In this document: in pieces, positions 5,890 to 13,496 of the stretch
Layout: each line of letters opens with the position of its first letter
Numbering within the stretch: the stretch's first letter is position 1
NCBI GenBank assembly: GCA_937892345.1
Contig: CALAGF010000122.1
Span: 1 to 15,376 of the forward strand
Direction: 5' to 3'
DNA: 15,376 bases
Source of the DNA: an uncultured Rhodocyclaceae bacterium
GTDB taxonomy: Bacteria; Pseudomonadota; Gammaproteobacteria; Burkholderiales; Rhodocyclaceae
Program-made: the position numbers and the translations under genes
Notes under the pieces: model-generated
Databases searched by the model: none
Seen by the model: the letters and a program-made list of their open reading frames with translations, nothing else
What the model was told of the DNA's origin: nothing

Positions 5890-8613
5890 TCAAGCGATCT
5901 CGGCTTCATTGCCGATGTGGCTGACCACCATTTTTTTGATCGCTGGCAAGCAAGAGCCGCAGAAGGTTCCACATTTCAGGCGATTTTGCAAACCCGTCAA
6001 ATCATCGCCCTCGTTCAAGGCCTGATGAATCTGGACATCACTGACATCTGCGCATTTGCAAATGATGTTTCGCGGCGCAATACCAAGCGGAGGCTGCGTG
6101 CTCGGCGCCAGCGCAAACCGGATCAGACTGGCATCCAGTTCATCTTCGGCCATAGCCTGCTTGAGCCAATGCTGGGCAAGCGTTTCGCCTGCCAGACGCA
6201 CCCCGATCAAGCGACCATTGCAGGCGATTGCTTTCTTTGAAACGTGCCGCGAGGCATCAAGGTAATCAATTGCCCCTTCGCGTCCTTCCAGCCCGAAAAC
6301 ATGATCCAGACGCGCCACTTCCGCTTCCGTCAGCGCAAGCTGGCTCGCACCTCGCAGGACGACCAGTGGCGTCTTGCGCCCATAAAGCCCGACACTGACA
6401 TAGGGAAACTCGCGCAGCAGCGCCCTGGCTTTCTTCAGTACAAAAAGCGCGTGGTTTTGATCGTCGCAACGCCGAACGACGGCAAACGGGTAGGGCAAAT
6501 CGAGACGATGAATCTGTACCGCAGCATGCTTCAATTCCGGCTGATGCGAATAGGGATCGGTGGCATCACAAGCCACCGCGTTGGCACCCGGCGTGTTCAT
6601 GAACTGACTACCCCAATGCATCGGCATCCAGACACGGCCCTTCGCAAGACTGGAACTCTCCGTGACGCGAACGCGAATTTCGCCCCGTGCGTTGTAGACC
6701 GCAACAATATCGCCCTCCACTAACGTCCGGTGACGCATGTCGCAAGGATGCATGCTCAATAGCGGCTCGTCCTCGAGGTTGTACAGTCGTGGCACACTGC
6801 CGGTGCGACTCATGCCGTGCCAATGGTCGCGCATGCGTCCGGAGAGCAAGCTGATCGGGTAGGCTTCATTCAATTTATCTGCCGTCAATTGGTGCTCGAC
6901 AGCGACAAATCTGGCGCGACCATCAGGCGTCGGGAAAACACCCTCTTCGTAAAGCCTGACCTTGCCCTGAGCAGCCCCTTCCGGAAACGGCCATTGTTGA
7001 GGGCCGCGCGCATCAAGCAGGGCATAACTCAATCCGGTGATATCCAGATCACGGCCGCGAGTGGTTTCACGGTGCTCATTGAAGATGGACTCGACATCCT
7101 GATAGGGGAATAGCCGTTGTGTTGCAGGATGCTGCAGTTTTTCACCTAGACGGCGGGCAAAATCGACGACGATTTCCCAGTCATGGCGAGCCTCCCCCGG
7201 GGGGTTCAAGGCACCTTGAACTCGTGTGATGCAACGCTCGGAATTGGTCACCGTACCGGATTTCTCACCCCACCCCGTAGCGGGAAGTTGCAGGTCGGCA
7301 TACGCGGCCGTATCGGTCTCGGCGAAAGCCTCCTGCAGTACAACAAATTCCGCCTGTGCCAGACCAGCGCGAATGACAGCCTGATTAGGAAGGGATTGTG
7401 CTGGATTGGTGCACGCTATCCAGATTGCCTTGATCTGACCGGATTTCAGACTTGCGAAGAGGTCGACCGCTGATTTGCCGGGCGTTGCAGGTACAAACGG
7501 AATGCCCCAGAACTTCGCCATTTCAGCGCGGTGGGCGGGGTTGGCCAGATCGCGATGGGCCGAGAGTAGATTGGAAAGGCCGCCGACCTCACGACCTCCC
7601 ATCGCATTGGGCTGGCCGGTAAGGGAAAATGGACCGGCTCCTGGCTTGCCAATCTGGCCTGTAGCAAGATGCAAATGAATCAATGCGGCATTGTTGTGTG
7701 TGCCATGTGCTGACTGATTCAAGCCTTGGCAATAAAGCGACAATGCGGCTTTGGCCTTGCCAAACCAACGTGCCGCCAACATCAGGTCGGCGGTGGAAAT
7801 GCCACAGATTTCTGCTGTTTTCGCGGGCGGGTAATGCTTCACGATCTCCCGCAGCGCATCGAATCCATTGGTATGCGCATCAATATAAGACTCGTCCAGC
7901 ATCGCCTCATTGATCAGGATATTGAGCATGCCGTTATAGAGCGCAATATCCGTTCCGGGGCGAAGCGCTAAATGAAGGTCTGCCAGATCACAACTTTCCG
8001 TGCGACGAGGATCGGCTACGATCACTTTCAGATCAGGATTCGCTGCTTTGGCATCTTCGACATAACGATAGACGATGGGATGGGCCACTGCGGGATTTGC
8101 GCCGCTGATGAAGATCACATCGGCAAACCCGATATCTTCATAACTACAAGGCGGTGCGTCCGCACCCAGGGTTTGCTTGTATCCCGCAACCGCCGATGAC
8201 ATGCACAAACGGGAGTTGGTATCGATATTGTTGGTACCAATCAGCCCCTTGGCGAGCTTGTTGAAGACATAATAGTCCTCAGTCATGAGTTGACCGGAGA
8301 TATAAAAAGCCACTGAATCCGGGCCGTGGGCACGGATGATATCGGCAAACTTTTCAGCGGCACCATCCAAGGCTGTATCCCAGGACACGCGTTCGTGCTG
8401 CGACTGGCGGCCAGGCCTTGAAAGCGGGTAACGCAAACGGGAATCCGCTCCGACGGTGAGATCGAGGGTGGCTCCCTTGGTGCACAAGCGCCCACGATTG
8501 GCTGGATGCTCCGGGTCACCTCGAACCCCAAGAATCCCGCTTTCATCTCGCTTGATAAGTACGCCGCAACCGACGCCACAATAACAACAGGTTGATTTTA
8601 TTTCGCTGGGCAT
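5890..8613 (-). CDS. nasA: Assimilatory nitrate reductase, molybdenum catalytic subunit with C-terminal BFD-like domain
   Basis: A 907-residue cytoplasmic Mo-bis-MGD enzyme reducing nitrate to nitrite. The N-terminus CCYCGVGC...LCTKG supplies [4Fe-4S] ligands Cys9, Cys12, Cys16 and Cys44. The likely Mo ligand is Cys137 in NSRLCMSSAVAGYK. The middle holds the usual molybdopterin domains (HLATGQIGKPGAGPFSLTGQPNAMGGREVGG), and about 590-720 is the C-terminal guanine-dinucleotide binding domain (YPISLLSGRMRDHWHG). The last 60 residues form a BFD-like [2Fe-2S] domain (CKC at 852-854, CGTFCGSC at 881-888), as in Klebsiella-type NasA. There is no Tat signal, consistent with a cytoplasmic assimilatory enzyme. 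The ATG follows AGGAAGG. A sigma-54-like element is immediately upstream and ybiB follows after 16 bases. No NasC-type NADH reductase is seen in the window. Confidence 0.96.
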   Translation of the reverse strand: MPSEIKSTCCYCGVGCGVLIKRDESGILGVRGDPEHPANRGRLCTKGATLDLTVGADSRLRYPLSRPGRQSQHERVSWDTALDGAAEKFADIIRAHGPDSVAFYISGQLMTEDYYVFNKLAKGLIGTNNIDTNSRLCMSSAVAGYKQTLGADAPPCSYEDIGFADVIFISGANPAVAHPIVYRYVEDAKAANPDLKVIVADPRRTESCDLADLHLALRPGTDIALYNGMLNILINEAMLDESYIDAHTNGFDALREIVKHYPPAKTAEICGISTADLMLAARWFGKAKAALSLYCQGLNQSAHGTHNNAALIHLHLATGQIGKPGAGPFSLTGQPNAMGGREVGGLSNLLSAHRDLANPAHRAEMAKFWGIPFVPATPGKSAVDLFASLKSGQIKAIWIACTNPAQSLPNQAVIRAGLAQAEFVVLQEAFAETDTAAYADLQLPATGWGEKSGTVTNSERCITRVQGALNPPGEARHDWEIVVDFARRLGEKLQHPATQRLFPYQDVESIFNEHRETTRGRDLDITGLSYALLDARGPQQWPFPEGAAQGKVRLYEEGVFPTPDGRARFVAVEHQLTADKLNEAYPISLLSGRMRDHWHGMSRTGSVPRLYNLEDEPLLSMHPCDMRHRTLVEGDIVAVYNARGEIRVRVTESSSLAKGRVWMPMHWGSQFMNTPGANAVACDATDPYSHQPELKHAAVQIHRLDLPYPFAVVRRCDDQNHALFVLKKARALLREFPYVSVGLYGRKTPLVVLRGASQLALTEAEVARLDHVFGLEGREGAIDYLDASRHVSKKAIACNGRLIGVRLAGETLAQHWLKQAMAEDELDASLIRFALAPSTQPPLGIAPRNIICKCADVSDVQIHQALNEGDDLTGLQNRLKCGTFCGSCLPAIKKMVVSHIGNEAEIA

Positions 8614-8637
8614 GATTTTCCTTCCTGCGAGCTAAAA

Positions 8638-8652
8638 GCAACCGCTATGCCA
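8638..8652 (-). promoter_or_regulatory. Probable sigma-54 promoter of nasA-ybiB
   Basis: The minus strand reads TGGCAT-AGCGG-TTGC followed by T, one base from the RpoN consensus and with the same -24 half as the nirB promoter. It lies between the sspB terminator and nasA. The predicted start is about 8626, leaving only about 13 bases of leader, with the ribosome binding site at its very 5' end. That is unusual and lowers confidence. A TGCACC half-site (8715-8720, minus strand) is about 90 bases upstream, but no full NtrC dyad is seen. Confidence 0.5.
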
Positions 8653-8677
8653 TGCCGGAAATACGCCGTCCAAATAG

Positions 8678-8714
8678 AAAAAAGGGGAATCCATTAACGG
8701 ATTCCCCCTCTTTT
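8678..8714 (-). terminator. Intrinsic terminator after sspB
   Basis: A perfect 9-bp stem, GGGGAATCC (8684-8692) and GGATTCCCC (8699-8707), encloses a 6-base loop. On the minus strand it is followed by six T residues (8683-8678), a strong rho-independent terminator that separates sspAB from nasA. The other side has CTCTTTT, so it may also work weakly in the opposite direction. Confidence 0.9.
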
Positions 8715-8739
8715 GGTGCATTCTGCCACCAAGCCGAAC

Positions 8740-9162
8740 CTATTTGATGCGTTGCAGCTTGGGACGCCCCCCTTCTGGGCGGGGAGGCGGATCCAAAGGA
8801 TCGTCCTCAGACTCAAGCACTACCTCGTTGGCCTCCTCAGCAAGCGCAACCGGCTCGATATCAAATACCATCCCGGCACCATTTTCACGCGTGTAGATCG
8901 CCGTCACCTGCCCAACGGGTACCGACAACTCTCGGGCGACACCGCCAAAGCGAGCCTGAAAATCGATAAAGTCGTTACCGATATTGAGTTTATTGGTAGC
9001 AGTCGGTCCAAGGTTAAGCACAATTTGTCCGTCCTTGACGAACTCACGCGGCACTCTGGTTCGCTCATCCACGGTCACTGAGACATACGGCGTATAGCCA
9101 TTGTCGCAGCACCATTCCCAGAGCGCCCGAAGCAAATAGGGCTTGGTCGAGGGTAGTTCCAT
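8740..9162 (-). CDS. sspB: ClpXP protease specificity-enhancing factor SspB
   Basis: A 140-residue adaptor that binds ssrA-tagged and other substrates and hands them to the ClpXP protease. The N-terminal substrate-binding domain (about 1-110) contains STKPYLLRALWEWCCDNGYTPYVSV and the central VPREFVKDGQIVLNLGPTATNKLNIGND. A flexible acidic, Pro-rich linker follows (about 111-130). The extreme C-terminus, GGRPKLQRIK, matches the ClpX-binding tail of characterised SspB proteins. It begins two bases after the sspA stop, without a strong Shine-Dalgarno sequence, which suggests translational coupling. It ends before the terminator at 8678-8714. Confidence 0.95.
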   Translation of the reverse strand: MELPSTKPYLLRALWEWCCDNGYTPYVSVTVDERTRVPREFVKDGQIVLNLGPTATNKLNIGNDFIDFQARFGGVARELSVPVGQVTAIYTRENGAGMVFDIEPVALAEEANEVVLESEDDPLDPPPRPEGGRPKLQRIK

Positions 9163-9164
9163 GT

Positions 9165-9761
9165 TTATTTGCGCATTGCCTTTTCAGAAGGCGTCAGCGC
9201 ATCGATGAAACCCTGACGGCTGAAAATCCGCTCTGCGTACTTCATCAATGGCGCCGCCGCCTTGCCCAGATCAATACCGTAGTGATCAAGACGCCAGAGC
9301 AACGGTGCAATGGCCACATCCAGCATTGAAAACTCGTCACCGAGCATGAACTTCTGCTTGTTGAAGATCGGAACGATTTCGGTAAGACGAGCACGAATTT
9401 CCTGACGGGCCTTGTCTGCAGCCTTACCGTTCTTTTCGATCACTTCCATATGCGAAAAGATTTCACGCTCCATGCCGATCAGCAATTGCCGCGCCCGCGC
9501 ACGCATGATCGGATCTGCAGGCATCAATTGCGGATGGGGGAAACGCTCATCGATGTATTCGTTGATGATGTTCGGCTCGAACAGGACAAGATCGCGCTCG
9601 GCAAGTACCGGCACCCGTCCATGCGGGTTGATCGCCGCCATTTCGTCAGCTTTGGAGAACAGGTCGACATCAATTACCTGAAAGTCCATCCCTTTTTCAA
9701 AGAGGACGATGCGGCAACGGTGGCTAAAGGGACATGTAGTGCCCGAATAGAGGTTCATCAT
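9165..9761 (-). CDS. sspA: Stringent starvation protein A (GST-fold RNA polymerase-associated protein)
   Basis: A 198-residue protein with a glutathione-S-transferase fold that, in the characterised SspA family, binds RNA polymerase and is linked to starvation and acid-stress responses; it is not normally a catalytic GST. The thioredoxin-like N-terminal domain begins MMNLYSGTTCPFSHRCRIVLFEKGMDFQ and holds the conserved INPHGRVPVL (about 45-54) and FEPNIINEYIDERFP (about 62-76). The rest is the all-helical C-terminal domain. Two consecutive ATGs (9761, 9758) are possible; an AAGGG precedes the first. sspB follows after two bases, the usual sspAB pairing, and petC lies upstream across a hairpin. 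Confidence 0.93.
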   Translation of the reverse strand: MMNLYSGTTCPFSHRCRIVLFEKGMDFQVIDVDLFSKADEMAAINPHGRVPVLAERDLVLFEPNIINEYIDERFPHPQLMPADPIMRARARQLLIGMEREIFSHMEVIEKNGKAADKARQEIRARLTEIVPIFNKQKFMLGDEFSMLDVAIAPLLWRLDHYGIDLGKAAAPLMKYAERIFSRQGFIDALTPSEKAMRK

Positions 9762-9786
9762 GTTTAACAGCCCTTAAAATGAGATT

Positions 9787-9824
9787 CGGCATCGGGGGGT
9801 GGCTTGAGCCGCCCCGCGATGCCG
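9787..9824 (-). terminator. GC-rich hairpin between petC and sspA
   Basis: CGGCATCG (9787-9794 on the plus strand is its complement arm) pairs with CGATGCCG (9817-9824), and inner GGGG/CCCC and GGCT/AGCC pairs give a long, slightly interrupted stem with a CA loop. On the minus strand the hairpin is followed by AATCTCATTTTAA, so the T-tract is weak. It could be a leaky terminator or an mRNA-stabilising element between petABC and sspAB. No separate sspA promoter is evident. Confidence 0.55.
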
Positions 9825-9843
9825 TTAACCGATCAAGTTTCGA

Positions 9844-10563
9844 TCAGTGAATATCTTTCCAGTATTCCTTCTTCAGTGCGTAGGCAACTACGAACAGGAC
9901 TGCAAGGAATGCCAGAACGAACACGCCAAGAGTCCGACGGAACTCCTGCTGCGGCTCACCCATCCAGACCATGAAACCGACCAGATCGGAAACAGCCTTG
10001 TCATACTCTGCAGGAGCGAGTTTGCCGGGCACTTCCAGTTCAAGCTTGTGGGTTTCATGATTCAGCACTTGGGTACCTTGAAGCTCCCAAAGGATGTGCG
10101 GCATACCAACGTTTTCGAAAGCAACATTGTTCCAGCCGGTAGGACGCTTGTCATCCTTGTAGAAGGTACGCAGATAAGTGTAGAGCCAATCAGCGCCTGC
10201 GCCGGCATTGCCGGCTTCGCCACGAGCACGCGCAATGATGGTCAGATCAGGCGGCGTAGCACCGAACCAAAGCTTCTGCTCGTCAGAGCGTGCAGCCACC
10301 CCCATCAGGGAACCAATCTTGTCAGACGTGAACATCAGGTTTTCCTTGACCTGCTCTTCGGTCAACCCCAAATCCAGAAGGTTTTTGTAGCGCAAGTAGG
10401 AAGCACCATGGCAGTTCAAGCAGTAATTGACAAACAACTTGGCACCATTCTGTAGAGATGCCTTGTCAGATACGGAACCTGGCCACTTGTCCAAGTGCAC
10501 ATTCCCACCAGAGGCAAAAGCCAGCAAGGGGGTAAGCAGCAATGCAATAAGGAATTTTTTCAT
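9844..10563 (-). CDS. petC: Cytochrome c1 of the bc1 complex
   Basis: A 239-residue membrane-anchored cytochrome c1, which accepts electrons from the Rieske protein and passes them to soluble cytochrome c in the periplasm. It has a signal peptide (MKKFLIALLLTPLLAFASG, 1-19), the haem c motif CLNCH (48-52), the probable axial Met154 in ENVGMPHILWE, and a C-terminal membrane anchor (about 211-230) ending KKEYWKDIH. The frame is open slightly further up (GTG at 10578, ATG at 10572), but the ATG at 10563 has GAGGA eight bases upstream and directly begins the signal peptide. It starts 11 bases after the petB stop and is the last gene of petABC. Confidence 0.95.
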   Translation of the reverse strand: MKKFLIALLLTPLLAFASGGNVHLDKWPGSVSDKASLQNGAKLFVNYCLNCHGASYLRYKNLLDLGLTEEQVKENLMFTSDKIGSLMGVAARSDEQKLWFGATPPDLTIIARARGEAGNAGAGADWLYTYLRTFYKDDKRPTGWNNVAFENVGMPHILWELQGTQVLNHETHKLELEVPGKLAPAEYDKAVSDLVGFMVWMGEPQQEFRRTLGVFVLAFLAVLFVVAYALKKEYWKDIH

Positions 10564-10574
10564 TTTGTGCATCC

Positions 10575-11876
10575 TCACTTCATCGTCACACGGTCAGGAA
10601 CCGGCTTGAACTTGTCCATGCGGGACCACCAGGGCATGCCAAGGAAGAAACCAAAGTAGATCACCATGCAGATTTGTGAAACCAGCTCACCCATCGGCGA
10701 CGGAGACAAGGTGCCCAGATAGCCAAGAATGAAGAAGCAGATTACAAACAAGGTGATCATCGCCTTGGTGATCGGACCGCGATAGCGGATGGACTTCACC
10801 GGGCTGCGGTCAAGCCATGGCAGCGCAGCAAAGATCACTACCGAAGCACCCATGGCGACCACACCCCAGAATTTCGCTTCGAGGCCGAAGATGTTCCAGA
10901 CCATTGCACGAAGAATGGAGTAGTAAGGCGTGAAATACCAAACTGGCGCGATGTGATTCGGAGTCTTCAAAGGATCAGCCGGGTAGAAATTCGGCGTTTC
11001 CAGGAAGTAGCCACCACCTTCAGGTGCGAAGAACATGATCGCGGAGAAAGCCATCAGGAAAACCACAACGCCAACGATATCCTTGACCGTGTAATACGGA
11101 TGGAAGGGGATGCCGTCGAGCGGAATTCCGTTTTCGTCTTTCTTGGCCTTGATTTCGACGCCATCCGGGTTATTGGAACCGGTTTCGTGCAGCGCCAGAA
11201 CGTGAGCGGCAACCAGACCAATCAAAACCAGCGGGAAAGCGATCACGTGGAAGGAGAAGAAACGATTGAGGGTGGCATCACCGACCACGAAGTCGCCGCG
11301 GATGACGATCGACAGGTCGTTACCAATCACCGGAATGGCACCGAAGAGGTTCACGATCACCTGCGCACCCCAGTATGACATTTGCCCCCATGGCAGTAGG
11401 TAGCCGAAGAAAGCCTCACCCATCAGCACCAGGAAAATCCCGACGCCAAACAGCCAAGTCAGCTCACGTGGTTTCCGGTAAGAGCCATAAATCAAGCCAC
11501 GGAACATGTGCAGGTAAACCACGATGAAAAATGCTGAAGCGCCCGTCGAGTGCATGTAACGGATAATCCAGCCACCCGGAACGTCGCGCATGATGTATTC
11601 GACAGAAGCAAAGGCCACCGGCACACCCGCTGCATTCAGCGCGGCATCCGGCTTGTAGTGCATGACCAGAAAAATACCGGTTACAACCTGAATTACCAGC
11701 ACCAGCAGAGCCAGAGAGCCGAAGAAATACCAGAAATTGAAGTTCTTCGGTGCGTAGTACTCGGAGAGATGCCCACGCCACATCGAGGTTGCAGGGAAAC
11801 GGGCATCCACCCATTCCAGTACGTTGCCCCCGAGAGAACCGTCGGATTTGTACTTATCGAAAGTGCCACCAGCCAT
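10575..11876 (-). CDS. petB: Cytochrome b of the bc1 complex
   Basis: A 433-residue integral membrane subunit carrying haems bL and bH and the quinol sites. The four haem-ligand histidines are visible at 109 and 123 (YMHSTGASAFFIVVYLHMF) and 210 and 225 (SFHVIAFPLVLIGLVAAH). The second pair is 15 apart rather than 14, a spacing I recall from beta/gammaproteobacterial cytochromes b. The Qo-site motif is PVWY (311-314, HIAPVWYFTPYY) instead of the common PEWY. Helices run through both the N-terminal b-type part and the C-terminal part to about 415, so it is a full-length, unsplit cytochrome b. It starts one base after petA and is followed by petC. Confidence 0.97.
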   Translation of the reverse strand: MAGGTFDKYKSDGSLGGNVLEWVDARFPATSMWRGHLSEYYAPKNFNFWYFFGSLALLVLVIQVVTGIFLVMHYKPDAALNAAGVPVAFASVEYIMRDVPGGWIIRYMHSTGASAFFIVVYLHMFRGLIYGSYRKPRELTWLFGVGIFLVLMGEAFFGYLLPWGQMSYWGAQVIVNLFGAIPVIGNDLSIVIRGDFVVGDATLNRFFSFHVIAFPLVLIGLVAAHVLALHETGSNNPDGVEIKAKKDENGIPLDGIPFHPYYTVKDIVGVVVFLMAFSAIMFFAPEGGGYFLETPNFYPADPLKTPNHIAPVWYFTPYYSILRAMVWNIFGLEAKFWGVVAMGASVVIFAALPWLDRSPVKSIRYRGPITKAMITLFVICFFILGYLGTLSPSPMGELVSQICMVIYFGFFLGMPWWSRMDKFKPVPDRVTMK

Positions 11877-11877
11877 G

Positions 11878-12474
11878 TTATGCCCCCTTCTTATCTTCGC
11901 CGATCAGGATACGTGTATCCGACAGATACACGTGCGGCGGAACCACGAGATTGGTCGGCGCTGGCTTTGCCTTGAATACACGACCGGCAAAGTCGAACGT
12001 GGAGCCATGACACGGACAGAGGAAGCCCCCGAGCCAGTCTGCGGCCATACCTTCTTCCGCACCATGCTTGAATTTGGAAGAGGGAGAACAACCCAAATGG
12101 GTGCAGATACCAACCACGACCATCACTTCAGGCTTGATTGAGCGGGTATCGTTTTTGGCGTACGCCGGCTGTTGATCTTTTTCAGACTTCGGATCGGCGA
12201 CCTGGTCAGCCAATTTGGGCAGCGTATCAAGCATCTCCTTGCTGCGACTGATGATCCACACTGGCTTACCACGCCACTCCACGGTCATCATCTGACCGGA
12301 TTCAAGCTTGCCAATATCGACTTCTACCGGTGCACCTGCTGCCTTCGCACGTTCGGACGGAAGCAAACTGGATACGAACGGAACTAGCGCAGCAACTGCG
12401 CCCACTCCGCCGACGGCCGCGGTTGCGACGATCAAACGTCGCCGCCCGCAGTCCACTTTTCCTTGATTGCTCAT
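11878..12474 (-). CDS. petA: Rieske iron-sulfur subunit of the bc1 complex
   Basis: A 198-residue Rieske protein that shuttles an electron from quinol at the Qo site to cytochrome c1. The N-terminus has a Tat-type signal anchor, CGRRRLIVATAAVGGVGAVAALVPFV (9-34), consistent with export of a folded cluster protein that stays anchored. The [2Fe-2S] ligands are in CTHLGC (124-129) and CPCHGS (153-158): Cys124, His126, Cys153 and His156, with Cys129 and Cys155 as the likely disulfide. The insert between them (about 130-150) is typical of proteobacterial forms. The ATG at 12474 is preceded by AGGGG. It is first in petABC, with a sigma-70-type promoter candidate at 12522-12550. Confidence 0.96.
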   Translation of the reverse strand: MSNQGKVDCGRRRLIVATAAVGGVGAVAALVPFVSSLLPSERAKAAGAPVEVDIGKLESGQMMTVEWRGKPVWIISRSKEMLDTLPKLADQVADPKSEKDQQPAYAKNDTRSIKPEVMVVVGICTHLGCSPSSKFKHGAEEGMAADWLGGFLCPCHGSTFDFAGRVFKAKPAPTNLVVPPHVYLSDTRILIGEDKKGA

Positions 12475-12521
12475 AACGCTGACCCCTAAAGGAATTGGAT
12501 GGTATTAAAAACAAACGCTAA

Positions 12522-12550
12522 ATTATACGCCAACGGAACCTGCGTTAAAA
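12522..12550 (-). promoter_or_regulatory. Sigma-70-type promoter of petABC
   Basis: On the minus strand a perfect TATAAT (12527-12522) is preceded, after 17 bases, by a weak -35 TTTTAA (12550-12545). Transcription would start near 12515, about 40 bases before the petA ATG. No terminator is seen after recR, so some read-through from the recR unit is also possible. Confidence 0.6.
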
Positions 12551-12557
12551 GGCGATG

Positions 12558-13157
12558 TCAGGGTTCAATGGTTTTTCTCTCACGAAAAGCCTGGGCCAAT
12601 GTGCCGCTATCGACGTATTCGAGCTCACCACCCACAGGAACACCCCTGGCTATCCGGCTTACGCAAAGCCCCTTTGAGCGGAGAACTGCGCCAAGATAGT
12701 GAGCAGTCGCCTCCCCCTCATTCGTATAGTTGGTGGCCAACACAACCTCCTTGACCACCCCGTCCGTCGCGCGGGCTAACAATTGATCCAAGCCAAGATG
12801 TCGAGATCCCACGCCGTCAAGCGGGGAGATACGCCCCATCAGAACATAATAAAGCCCCTGATAAGCCAAGGTTTGCTCCATCATATTCATATCAACCGGC
12901 GTCTCAACGACGCACAGTATGGAAGCATCCCGTCCCGGGGCACTGCATCGCTCACACACGTCCAATTCAGTCAGCGTGTTACAACGAGCGCAATGTCGCA
13001 TCATAGCCAGAGCATCAGCAATTGCTCTTGAAAGGCGGTCTGCGCCCACGCGGTCATGTTGCAGTAAATGATACGCAAGGCGCTGTGCGGTTTTTGGCCC
13101 GATCCCAGGCAACACCCTCAAGGCCTCTACCAAGCCGCTTAACGAACCGCCACTCAC
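12558..13157 (-). CDS. recR: Recombination mediator RecR
   Basis: A 199-residue RecR, which with RecF/RecO helps load RecA on gapped DNA. It shows the N-terminal helix-hairpin-helix (LPGIGPKTAQRLAYHLL, about 16-32), a four-cysteine zinc site (Cys56, Cys59, Cys68, Cys71), and a Toprim domain (about 79-175) beginning LCVVETPVDM and containing NYTNEGEATAHYL. Full length for the family. The chosen start is GTG at 13157, five bases after the ybaB stop. No strong Shine-Dalgarno sequence is seen, so translation is probably coupled to ybaB. It is the last gene of dnaX-ybaB-recR, a widely conserved order. Confidence 0.95.
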   Translation of the reverse strand: MSGGSLSGLVEALRVLPGIGPKTAQRLAYHLLQHDRVGADRLSRAIADALAMMRHCARCNTLTELDVCERCSAPGRDASILCVVETPVDMNMMEQTLAYQGLYYVLMGRISPLDGVGSRHLGLDQLLARATDGVVKEVVLATNYTNEGEATAHYLGAVLRSKGLCVSRIARGVPVGGELEYVDSGTLAQAFRERKTIEP

Positions 13158-13162
13158 AATAA

Positions 13163-13486
13163 TCAGAACGGAAGCTTGAATCCAGGAGGCAAATTCAGAC
13201 CAGCAGTAAAGCCTGACATTTTTTCCTGGCTCAGCGCCTCACCCTTCCGTACAGCATCGTTAAAAGCGGCGGCCAGCAGATCCTCAAGCATTTCCTTGTC
13301 GTCCATCACGGAAGGATCTATCGCCACTCGCCGCACATCATGCGCGCAAGTCATGGATACCTTGACCATCCCGGCGCCAGACACCCCTTCAACCTCAACC
13401 AGAGCCAGTTGCTCCTGAGCCTTTTTCATATTTTCTTGCATCATCTGGGCTTGTTTCATCAAGCCGCCAAGTCCACCCTTCAACAT
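13163..13486 (-). CDS. ybaB: Nucleoid-associated protein, YbaB/EbfC family
   Basis: A 107-residue small DNA-binding protein that forms tweezer-like dimers. The N-terminal Met/Gln/Lys-rich helix GGLMKQAQMMQENMKKAQEQL (about 7-27) precedes a short beta-sheet (VEVEGVSGAGMVKVSM), then EMLEDLLAAAFNDAV and a Gly/Pro C-terminus (GLNLPPGFKLPF), the standard family pattern. A GTG lies one codon upstream, but the ATG at 13486 is six bases from GAGGAG and is preferred. That ribosome binding site overlaps the dnaX stop. Gaps are 10 bases to dnaX and 5 to recR, so it is translated as part of the same operon. Confidence 0.95.
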   Translation of the reverse strand: MLKGGLGGLMKQAQMMQENMKKAQEQLALVEVEGVSGAGMVKVSMTCAHDVRRVAIDPSVMDDKEMLEDLLAAAFNDAVRKGEALSQEKMSGFTAGLNLPPGFKLPF

Positions 13487-13496
13487 CACAATCTCC

